A stretch of DNA of 64,000 nucleotides from Fagopyrum homotropicum (taxonomy: Eukaryota > Streptophyta > Magnoliopsida > Caryophyllales > Polygonaceae): assembly GCA_033239125.1 (NCBI GenBank), contig BSWB01000005.1, positions 50,514,993-50,578,992 on the forward strand, written 5' to 3'. Positions 55,801 through 64,000 of this stretch are shown here, piece by piece (position 1 is the first letter of the stretch; each line of letters starts with the position of its first letter). The notes beneath the pieces were generated by a model. It did not search any database. It worked only from the letters and a program-made list of their open reading frames with translations, and was not told where the DNA came from. The position numbers and the translations under genes are program-made.

Positions 55801-57399
55801 CGTAGTTATGGCCATAATCTGGCCCTTAGGGTTGCTTTCCGTCCTTGTTGGAAGCTTCCCTGGGTCTCTTGGCGCTTCATTCGCCCTACTAGCAAGTTGT
55901 TGTTCAAAGGCCTTTTGGGCCTTCGAAAATGAAGTCATGGATGTCTCTATAGCACTAAGCTTGATCAAGATAGCCTCCAGCACTGCGTCTTTCTTTTCCG
56001 GATGGGACGAACTTGATCCTTGTCCCTGGCTCTTTAATGGAGTAGAAGAAGAAGAAGGGGAAGAGAGGAAAGGATTAGAGGAATCGTTAGAATTGGAGTT
56101 AGAATGATTGTTACCAGAATTTTGGTTGTTCGCCCTCCAATTGTTGTTGTTGGATCATCTATTGTTGTTGTTGTAGTTGTTATTCCGGGAACCGTTGTTG
56201 TTGTTACGGTATCCATTGTTGTTGTTCCTTGATCCTTGCTCTTCCTTCTTGGTTTGAGCAACCAAGAGTTCCTTCAATTGCTTCACGTCATTCTTCAAAG
56301 ACGTGAGTTGATTGTTGTTAGGTTGAGTCTCTTGAAAGTTGACTCGTTTAACTCCACCTTCAGTTCCTTGGTGGGTGTATTTCTCCATGTGTAAATCTTG
56401 ATTCTCAATAAAGTCCCAAGCTTCGTCAATCGCCATGTCCATAAATGTACCGGCGGAGAGTAGTTGGAGGTTGAACTGGGTGCTTCCGTCCAGTCCCTTG
56501 AAGTATATCTCCAACAACTCTATCTTTGGAATCCCATGATATGGGCAATCCAAAAGAATGTCTTTCAACCTCTCCCATGACTTGGACAAGCTCTCCTCGT
56601 CCTTCATAATGAATGCATTAATCTTCCCTCTCATTTCGACGGTCTTAGAGGGGGGAAAGAATTTAGTCAAGAATTCCGTAGTCATCTCCTCCCAAGTGCT
56701 GATTTTTCTTGGAGGAAGAGATTGATACAAAGTAAGAGCTCTATCTTTTAAAGAAAAGTAAAAAGGTCTTAGCTTGTAGTTGTTGTTTTCTATTCTTGAG
56801 GGTCTCAAGGTCTCCATCAAGATCTCATAGTTTTGAAGATGTTGATGCGGAGATTCCTTATCTAGCCCTCCGAACTGGCATTGGCGAATCATGGAAAGAA
56901 CTTGCGGTCGAAGTTCGTAGTCATGGTCCGCTGGATCTACTAGGTTAACCCCCGGACGCCTCAGTTGTTGATTGGGGTCCATCCTTTGACCTAGGGTTTG
57001 CGGGATTCCTGCAAAAAGAGCGCCTCGGACTGGCATCCAAGGTGGAAGTACCTTGGCCGGGGCATCAGGTACTGGGACCTGCCTCGGCCGAGGGTCTGCG
57101 ACTGGGACCTGCATCGGTCCAGCATCGGGAACTGGGTCTTCCCTCGGTCGAAGTAGATATTGGTCTCGTAAGGCTGCCATATCTGCTTCGATTGCTTCAG
57201 TCTTGGTGCGAGTTTCTTCTTTCTCTTGCCTCAGGTCTTCCCTGCTGAGACGTAGCTGTTCAAACGCCTCCTTCAATTCGGCCTCAAGATCGCGATTGTC
57301 TTGGTTGGCAATCTTCGCTTCTCTTAAGCGTCGTTTGTATGTCTTTTCTGGTTCGGGATCGTAAGGAACGATTTCCTTTCCAGTGCGGGTTCTTCGCAT
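52873..57399 (-). pseudogene. Gag-protease-RT-RNase H of element C, no integrase
   Basis: The start is the ATG at 57399 (MRRTRTGKE). Gag core and an Asn/Arg-rich tract are followed by protease (ALCDLGASVSIIP, ILGRPFLATSG), RT (WVSPAHVVPKKGGM, DHFPLPFIDQ, catalytic FMDD) and RNase H (FEIMCDASDVAVGAVL, TEKELLAVVYAFEKFR, VYTDHAA, GSENSIADHLSRLP). One reading frame runs the whole way, broken only by TGA at 56155-56157 and TAG at 53464-53466, 53392-53394 and 53107-53109. After the RNase H linker it diverges into about 25 unrelated residues and stops at 52873. Integrase is absent. Confidence 0.9.
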
Positions 57400-57502
57400 A
57401 AACCTAAGAAAGAACCTGCAAAAGTCACTCAAGTAGAGTGGTTAGTAGACACGGGAGCAAGTGCCCCAAAAGCAAACCGTAACCGGCTCGGTCTAGACCA
57501 AG

Positions 57503-57520
57503 TCCCCGGCAACGACGCCA
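57503..57520 (-). promoter_or_regulatory. Primer-binding site of C (tRNA-Asp, one mismatch)
   Basis: On the - strand TGGCGTCGTTGCCGGGGA differs from the A and B sites at one position (GCC to GTC). It lies six bases inside the 5' LTR. The change looks like a post-insertion C-to-T transition. Confidence 0.88.
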
Positions 57521-57526
57521 AAAACT

Positions 57527-59277
57527 TGTTCGCTCCAAACGGTGTGTGCAAGCTTTAAATTTATAACCCTAGATGTAAGCTTAAAACAAGGATGCGAACC
57601 CGCAGTGTACGGGTCAATCGTAGTAAAAAGCAAGGAATTCCAGGGGTCGACCACAGGGACTTAGTGAAACAAAGTCGGAATAGGTAAGCTTAAGCAAATA
57701 CTAACCACAAAGCAATCAAAACAATCAAAGATGATAAAAGTCAATAAAGGAAATATGCAATTCTAGGCATTAAAGCATCTAGTTGTGGTTCCAACTCAAG
57801 ATCTAAAGATAAGCGGACAAAGCTGAGGTTTTTGCAAAGGGAAGGTGTTACTAAAGTGGAATAGATCACCGGGTAAGTCTCACTACTCACTAATCCTAAA
57901 CCGTAACTCCTATTACCGGGTAAGTCTCAAGGAATTAAGAAAAAGAACTATATCCTCAAACTAACACACCAACTAAGGGAATAGAATCAACCTTTACCGG
58001 GTAAGTCTCAAGCTAACTCACAAAGATGGGATGAAAGCACACTCAAACCCCAATAAATGATAAACCTTTATTACCTACACTTATGATCTTAGGTAAACAA
58101 ACTAAGGAACTACCGGGTAAGTCTCATCCTAAGCTTGCATTGAACCAGGAAAGGTATAATAAGAATAGGATTTGGCAAACTCTAACACTTAACTCTCAGT
58201 TTCGGATCAGGTAAGTCACCTCGGTCAGCCAAATTCCACCCCGGCCGAGATGTTCATCGACTGAGCGAGATGCTTTAGGGTTAAGGTAAAGACTCGAACT
58301 TTCAGGGTCCTACTATGATTAAGATTATTCTATCATTGTTTTTCCCACAACCTTCAGCCAATCACCCTAGAATCACACAAAGAGATTAGCCACTCATCAT
58401 CATGAAAGTATTAATCAAATATATGGGAAGAAAGAGAATAATTGAACAAGAAAACCTTAAGAGAAAGGATTCAATAACTGAATCAATTATCAAACCAACA
58501 AGCGTTCCTTGGATAGAAATCCAACAAGACAACAACAAAGAAGGGAATCTAAGATGATCTTACAAAAACCCTTCAAAAAGCTATAAAAGCTATGGACTTT
58601 CTTCCTTCAACCTTCAAAAAGGTTCTTCAAATCTCCCAACTGGAGTATGGCTGCAGTGGTGTATAAAACACAATCGGTGGTATAGCATGATGTGGATTTG
58701 TGGGAAATCCGACCCTTTTTATAGGAAAATTACTCTCCAAAGATAAGATATCTTAGAAAGATCTCCTCCCATAAAAATAGGTAAAATATATAATCTATCA
58801 TATCTTCTTCCTTCCAGGAGCCAAGCCCAAAGATATAAGATCTTCTTTCCAAAGATAAAAGATCTCAGCCAAGAATAAAATATTCTCGCCGCGTCCCAGG
58901 TGTTCGCCTCGGTCGAGTCGACTCCTCTGGATCACCTCGGTCGAGGTGACTCTGTAGTCAACCGAGGTGATTCACAACTGAATGTGAAATCTCTCAAATC
59001 TGGTCCAAAGTGAATCTCTAATCCATGGCTGTGCTTCCTGGATGTTTCCTTCTGTTCCTGAATGTAGCTCCAATGACTCTTTAGCTCCTTTTGCTCCTTT
59101 TTGATGCAAAACGTTCCATTTTACCTACGATTACAACAAAACTAGGTGTAGACCTCGATTCCCGCAAAGGTAGATGAAATGGTAATATAATCACATAATG
59201 TACATACAAAGATGCAGATTATTGAAGATAAAACGTACAAACAAACCCCAAAATATAGACTATAATTCATGCTATCA
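57527..59277 (-). repeat. 5' LTR of element C
   Basis: It pairs with 47466-49222. It has the conserved GCGAACCCGCAGTGTACGGG block near 57594-57613, the palindrome at 58933-58948, and ends CATGCTATCA at 59277, followed by CACAC. Confidence 0.92.
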
Positions 59278-59282
59278 CACAC

Positions 59283-60190
59283 TTTGTTCACAGCAAATTA
59301 GATGTCAAGTCTCGTGAAGGCAAGGTATTGTAGGCTTCCTGCAACACATTTGTGTAAGTGTTGATCATTGGATGGAGGGTCAATGGTTGAAGTAGATGTG
59401 ATGGGAAGCGTCATTGGAGTGGCAACAGATTTAGCACAATGCACATGAGCTTTCATAACTAGTTCATTGGTGATGTTTGATTGGGAGAGATAGCATCATG
59501 TGGAATCCCGTGCTACTTGGATGCCTAGGAAATAATGTAGATTCCCCAGGTCCTTCACTAGAAAGAATGTTGTAAGCTCCTGAATAAAGTTATCTACAAG
59601 AGACTTGTTGGACAAAACCACCAATAAGTCATCTACATACACTAGGATGTATACTAATTGATTTGCCTAGCGATGAGAGAATAAGGAAGTGTCTACACAT
59701 GATGGTGTAACACTGAGGGAGAGAAGGGTGTGACCTAGTTTACAAAAACTTGATCGAGAAGCCTGTTTTAGGCCATACAGGGATTTTTGTAGTTTTCAAA
59801 TATAAGAAGGATATTATGAGTGAACAAAGCCTAGGGTCTTTTGAACAAAGACGTCCTCTTCAAGGTCCTGTGAAGGAAGGAATTTGTATGTCAAGTTGTT
59901 GAACCGACTAGTTTTTCATGGTTTCAAGGGAGAGAAGATGGCGAATGGTGGTGGGTTTTGCAATTAGGTGAAAGGTCTCAACATAATCAATGCCCTCGAG
60001 TTGGTGGAACCCTTATTCTACAAGGCGAGCCTTTCGGCGCTCAATTGAGCCATTGGAGTGTCATTTGGTTTTGAATATCCATTTTACTCCTAGGACATTT
60101 GATAGGTTATGGAATCACTATCAATTAGTGTCGGTTGGTGTTACTAACATTTTAATCCAAAAGAAGAAGTCCAAAAGAAGCAAAAGAAGA
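59283..60190 (-). pseudogene. Copia RT and RNase H remnant
   Basis: On the - strand VKDLGNLHYFLGIQVAR (about 59495-59560) is the conserved copia RT end. It is followed by a weakened CVAGSLQYLAFTRLDI block near 59300-59350. Frames are broken repeatedly towards 60190 and the boundary there is uncertain. Confidence 0.68.
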
Positions 60191-61627
60191 TGTTAGCAAC
60201 ACTTGGGAGTTAAAGATCATTCACGAAGACAAGTTTCTGGTGCCACACCGCCCCCGCGGAGCAGTGTCACCGCCGCTGCGGGTGGGACTGCACTCCCACT
60301 GCACTCCGGAACGCAGCTTGTGCCTTCCCCAGCGCCCGGAACAAGCTTGGCACCGCCCCTACGGTGACTAACCCTGAAATAGCGAAGCCGGCGCCCTTGC
60401 GCCTCTGCATGCGGACCAGCCTGCGGACTTGTGAAGCCCAAGAGCTAGTGTCACCGCCCCTGTGGTGACATTGGGCCGCCTCTGCGGCTCCATATGAGAA
60501 ACGACTCCACATCAAAAACGACACGAAGTTTAAGAGTCAGACGTTTTGAGAGCATTAAAGACCCGCCCATGCGGGATTGACAGGCCGCCCTTACGGCCAA
60601 GAAGAAGATCAAGCGTTTTGTCCTAAACCGCCCCTGCGGCCCTGAAGCCCGCCCCCGCTGCCCTGAAGCCCGCCCCCGCGGCCCTGAAGCCCGCCCCCGC
60701 GGCCCTGAAGCCCGCCCCCGCGGTTTAGCGCCACCACCTTTATGACATTAAAGGTGGCTGTTAAGGACGTCCATTTACTCCCATTTACGGTCAATTGTAG
60801 TATAAATAGAGCTTTAGCTGATTGCTAGAATCATCCATCATTTTCCCACTAATGTTTTATTCCCCTTACTTCCAAGTGTAATGAGTTTATAAGTTTCCTT
60901 GCTACATTGAGTTGTTTTGAAGCTGTATTTCTGCTTGATTGTAAGTCTTTATTAATATAAGTTTATTCAGTCATATATGTGTTCTATTCCTTGTGCCTTA
61001 ACTTATGTTTTGCATGTTTCTTACCACTTAGATTGATCATCTTAAATGTCTAATTGCATGCAAATTACTAGGATTAATTGATTCCGGGTTCGGGCCCTTA
61101 ATCTAGTAGTAATCCTTTTAGGTAAAAGCGGGTTGTAATTGCTTCAAGGGAAAGGAACATAACTATAAAGAAACGTTTAACGGTGTTTATTCATGTCTTT
61201 ATATCTCTTTGTCTTTGTTGAAATGCTAACTTGTGTATTTGATCTTGTAGGTTTACGGATCATTAAGCTTGCTAAGTTGTGTTGATATCGGTTGGCTCAA
61301 CACATAATTAAGATCAAGACGAGAACATTGATAAATAACTTATAAAAAGAACCAACCAAGTAGTGTGCATGCTAAGACTCAACCTAGTGTAGCTTTTCAT
61401 TCTATTATCACCATCTTTGCTTGTTCTTATGTGTTTTTGTCTTGTTTCAATCAACCCCCCCCTCCGCCCCAATTTGGTTACATATCGATAATTGAACCTA
61501 ATCATTACTTGACAAGGCTCTCTTGGAATCGACCCTTACTTACACTATACAAAGCAATTAGTGTAACATTAGGTAACTACTTTGACTTAAGCTAAAAGAC
61601 AACGACCCTAGGTTTTTAGCCTCGTCA
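60191..61627 (+). repeat. 5' LTR of element D (Tat/Athila-like)
   Basis: The right end at CCTCGTCA (61627) is placed by the primer site that follows. The left end TGTTAGCAACAC at 60191 is a best guess. It is rich in CCGCCCCTGCGG-type palindromes from 60245 to 60730, including GTCACCGCCCCTGTGGTGAC at 60450-60469. It also contains a 21-bp tandem array. Near its 3' end, ggaatcgacccttacttaca resembles the conserved LTR region of the other elements. Confidence 0.65.
60640..60723. repeat. 21-bp GC-rich tandem array in the D LTR
   Basis: Four units starting ccctgaagcccgcccccgcg at 60640, 60661, 60682 and 60703. Only the first differs, near its end (gctg versus gcgg). Each contains a CCGCCCCCGCGG-like palindrome, so the array looks like local amplification of one palindrome. 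Confidence 0.93.
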
Positions 61628-61631
61628 AATT

Positions 61632-61649
61632 TGGTGCCGTTGCCGGGGA
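61632..61649 (+). promoter_or_regulatory. Primer-binding site of D (tRNA-Asp type)
   Basis: TGGTGCCGTTGCCGGGGA differs at one base from the tRNA-Asp complement used by A and B. It lies four bases after the LTR end and precedes gag by about 57 bases. Confidence 0.82.
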
Positions 61650-61706
61650 GTTCTTGTTTATGTTTTGATTTACTTTGATTATTGATTATTGGTTTGGACC
61701 ATTTTC

Positions 61707-63038
61707 ATGGATCAAACCCGTGCTACTAACTCCGATTTTGCTCCTTTTGATCCATAAATTGAAAGAACGCACAATCGACTACGTAGGCAACAACGAACCC
61801 GAGAAGAAATGGCTATCCGAACTCTCCGCTAACTCACGCAGCCGGATATCACTCAATACCCTCTTGCGGTTACCATACCAACAATTGGGGAAGGAGTCAA
61901 CTTTGAGCTCAAACCGGGGTTGATCCAGTTGCTCCCATCCTTCCATGGCTTGAGTGGAGATGACCCTATCGAACATCTTGGGAAATTCCATACCGTGTGT
62001 ATGAGTATGACGCCAGTCAATGTCACCGAAAAACAAATCCAGATGAGAGCGTTTGGCTTCACTCTCAAGGATGGGGCGGATGATTAGTAATATCATCTTC
62101 CGTCTGGTATGATCGACACATGGGAGAATCTCCACAAGGCCTTTTTGGAGAAGTACTTCCCCACTAAGAAGGCAAACAACTTGAAGAAGGCCATAAGTAA
62201 CATAGAGCAAGAAGCGGACGAAACTCTTTATGAGTACTTCGAGCGCTTTGCCAAATTGAGATCAAGCTGCCCTTTCTACAGATACTCCACGCGGGACTTA
62301 GTGCTCTATTTGTATGACGGTTTGTTGGACAATGAAAGAAGGATAGTGGATGCTGCTTGTGGAGGTAACATTCTTAACTTAACTTCAGAAGTTGCTATGG
62401 AAAAAATGCAGGAAATGGCGGAAGGTTCACGGAACTTTGGAAGATCCTATACAAAGAGAAGGGTCCATGCCATTAATCCCAGCCGTCCAGAGATTGTACA
62501 AGAATTACCTGAACTAAAAGAGATGGTTTAAGAGGTTGATTTTAATGGGAACCCCACAACAACTCAAGGCTTCTGGAGTTTGTGCTGATCCTTTCCACCC
62601 TATGACAAATTCCAAGACGATGTTGTAGAGGTGAATGTTGTAGGATATGGTCAACAACAGCAACAACGTCCAAGGAATGATCCATATGCACAAAATTATA
62701 TGCCCAATTGACGAGATCAACAAAACTATCGATGGAGGGATCAACAAAACCAACAGCAGCCCCGCCAAGGTAATTCTCAATCCACTGAAGATATGTTATA
62801 GGTTTTAAGTAAACACTTTGCTACCCATGTCCAAACTATAGAGTCAAGCATCAAGAACCTTGAAAAACAGGTTGGACAAATGGCGAAGGCCATCACAAGG
62901 ATCGAAGCTCGATCCTCCGGAAACTTGCCCTCCTAGATGATCATAAATCCTAAGGAGAATGTTAGTGCTCTAACATTGAGGAGTGGGAGGCAAGTCCATC
63001 CAAAGCCAGCAAAAAGCAAAGGAAAAACCCTCTGACGG
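61707..63038 (+). pseudogene. Gag of element D, multiple nonsense codons, truncated
   Basis: The frame begins with ATG at 61707 (MDQTRATNSDFAPFDP). The Gag core follows: LLPSFHGLSGDDPIEHLGKF, MRAFGFTLKDGA, TWENLHKAFLEKYFPTKKA and the EQEADETLYEYFERFAKLR segment. A Gln/Arg-rich tail and SGRQVHPKP near the end match gag C-termini of this group. Stops lie near 61755, 61830 and 62085 and repeatedly after 62529. The longest open part is 62109-62531. Protease and pol are missing because other LTR sequence begins at 63052. Confidence 0.78.
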
Positions 63039-63051
63039 TTCTGACGCCCCC

Positions 63052-63733
63052 TAATAGCATGTATTATAGTCTATATTTTGGGATTGGTTTGGACTTTTTA
63101 TCTTCATATATCTGCATGTATGGATGTATATTCTTTGATTATATTGTTGTTTTGTCTACCTTTGTGGAAATCAAGGTCTACACCTAGTTATGTTGTAATT
63201 GTAGGGAAAATGACACGTTTTAGACCAAAATGGAGCTAAGGAAGCTAAGGAGTCATTGAAGCTACCTTCTGGAGCATTAAGGAGTTATAAGAAGATCTGA
63301 GGAAGCATGGAAATTATTTGGAAGATTGATTTTTGACCATATTAGAGAGTGTCATTCTCAGTTGAAACTCACCTCGGTCAGCTACAGTACCACCTCAACC
63401 AAGGTGACCTTCAAGAGCGTCTGAACCGAGGCGAAGTGATGACGGAACATAAGATCTATATTTTTGGGTGAGATCTTCTATTTTTGAAAATTGAATATCA
63501 CATATTTTTGAATGGATTTCTGGAAGGAAGAATATCTTTTGGCTGATATATTTTGGAAGATTTGGAGATAATTCTCCTATATATATATATATGGGTTGAT
63601 TTTCTAGAGATCAGCTATCTCGGAAATTCCGGATCAGAGGAGCATAGTTCTCTAGATTTGAAGGAAGTTTGGAAGGTTGAAGATCAAAGAAAGAAGGAGT
63701 CTAGTTTGAAGTTGGATTTGAAGGAGAAAAACT
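63052..63733 (+). repeat. A-type LTR fragment, + orientation
   Basis: It starts TAATAGCATGTATTATAG, a diverged form of the A/C LTR start. It carries degenerate palindromes near 63370-63435 (cacctcggtcagc, caaccaaggtga, gaaccgaggc). It stops where a B-type LTR begins, so its last kilobase is either displaced beyond the window or lost. Confidence 0.72.
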
Positions 63734-64000
63734 TGTTACGTTTAGGAATAGGTGTGATGTGCACGCAATAAGTCTTAAATTTATACTCGTTATAATTATC
63801 CTAACTCCTAGCGAACCCGCAGTGTACGGGACGTTTGTAGAAAGGTAAGTATTCCGAGGTCGAACACAAAGACTAAGGTGAAATCGAGTCAAGCAATGAT
63901 CAAAGATAGTGTGAATCTAGACTAAGATAAGATGAGGAATAAAGAAAATGGAAAACACAATGTTTTTGTTGGTTTTTGTGGTGATCAAACAAAGATCACA
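63734..64000 (-). repeat. B-type LTR, - orientation, runs off the window
   Basis: It starts TGTTACGTTTAGG at 63734 and then follows the B LTR, including the conserved GCGAACCCGCAGTGTACGGG block near 63811-63830. It is distinctly diverged from element B, so it is another member of the family. The rest lies to the right of the window. Confidence 0.8.

Larger units (their letters stand above)
47466..59277 (-). mobile_element. Athila-type LTR retrotransposon C, integrase-deleted, CACAC duplication
   Basis: An 11.8 kb element with LTRs at 47466-49222 and 57527-59277 and perfect CACAC at 47461-47465 and 59278-59282. Its gag-protease-RT-RNase H frame is continuous apart from nonsense codons, but integrase is missing: RNase H joins directly to the spacer before the post-pol ORF. 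LTRs differ at about 35 positions plus small indels by eye (roughly 98% identity), making it the oldest of A, B and C. Same family as A. Confidence 0.92.
46669..60190 (-). mobile_element. Ty1/copia remnant split by element C
   Basis: Copia RNase H lies at about 46860-47465, and the preceding RT and RNase H region at 59283-60190, both on the - strand. They join across element C at its CACAC duplication. A 160-bp LTR-like piece (46669-46835) with a tcgaggggatatt polypurine-like run follows the stop. The element is old: many stops and frameshifts. Confidence 0.72.

Noticed and set aside
63721..63740. AAAACTTG before the B-type LTR at 63734 as evidence of a primer-site-derived junction.
   Set aside because: The match to the primer-site flank of B is only about seven A/T-rich bases, and no tRNA-Asp complement follows.

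Overview
This window is plant nuclear DNA, almost certainly from a flowering plant and probably a eudicot. It is dominated by nested LTR retrotransposons. Athila-type Ty3/gypsy elements with tRNA-Asp primer sites make up most of it, together with remnants of CRM-like and Tekay-like chromoviruses and of Ty1/copia (SIRE-like and another lineage). Only one host gene is recognisable: a four-exon cyanase (cyanate hydratase, CYN) at 43989-46330 on the + strand. I saw no tRNA or rRNA genes and no CRISPR-like arrays.

Layout. 1-3201 plus 26189-26943 is the 3' end of a + strand Athila element (P), whose 3' LTR was split by element A. A (3202-26188, - strand, flanks GTTTA/GTTCA) is an Athila element whose integrase was split in turn by element B (9079-20481, - strand, perfect CTTTG duplication). 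26944-30178 holds chromovirus-type LTR pieces containing a solo LTR (27668-29311, GAATT duplication). 30179-34530 is a decayed + strand CRM-like element split by another solo LTR (30631-32393, AGCAT duplication). 34531-42980 holds two SIRE-like copia 3' ends facing away from each other, with a Tekay-type 3' end between them. 42981-46668 is the CYN locus and its flanks. 46669-60190 is a - strand copia remnant split by element C (47466-59277, - strand Athila, CACAC duplication). 60191-63038 is the 5' end (LTR, primer site, broken gag) of a + strand element D. 63052-64000 holds an A-type LTR fragment abutting a B-type LTR that runs off the window.

How the pieces work together. None of the retroelements looks autonomous. 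A has gag-protease fused in frame to integrase with reverse transcriptase (RT) and RNase H missing. C keeps RT and RNase H but lacks integrase. A and C share LTR family and primer-site type, so they are complementary deletion derivatives. B has nearly identical LTRs yet carries a frameshift and two nonsense codons in pol, which suggests mobilisation in trans.

The least explained pattern is a set of short CpG-rich palindromes repeated through each element: in LTRs, in the 3' noncoding region, inside gag and in the protease-RT linker. Their sequence is family-specific: CACCTCGGTCGAGGTG in A/C, AAATCGGCCGATTT in B, CCACGGCCGTGG in P, AATCTCGGCCGAGATT in the CRM-like element, and CACCGCCCCTGTGGTG in D and the chromovirus-type LTRs. 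Their placement and layout (full palindrome, short gap, half-site) recur between families. This is my main candidate for something undescribed.
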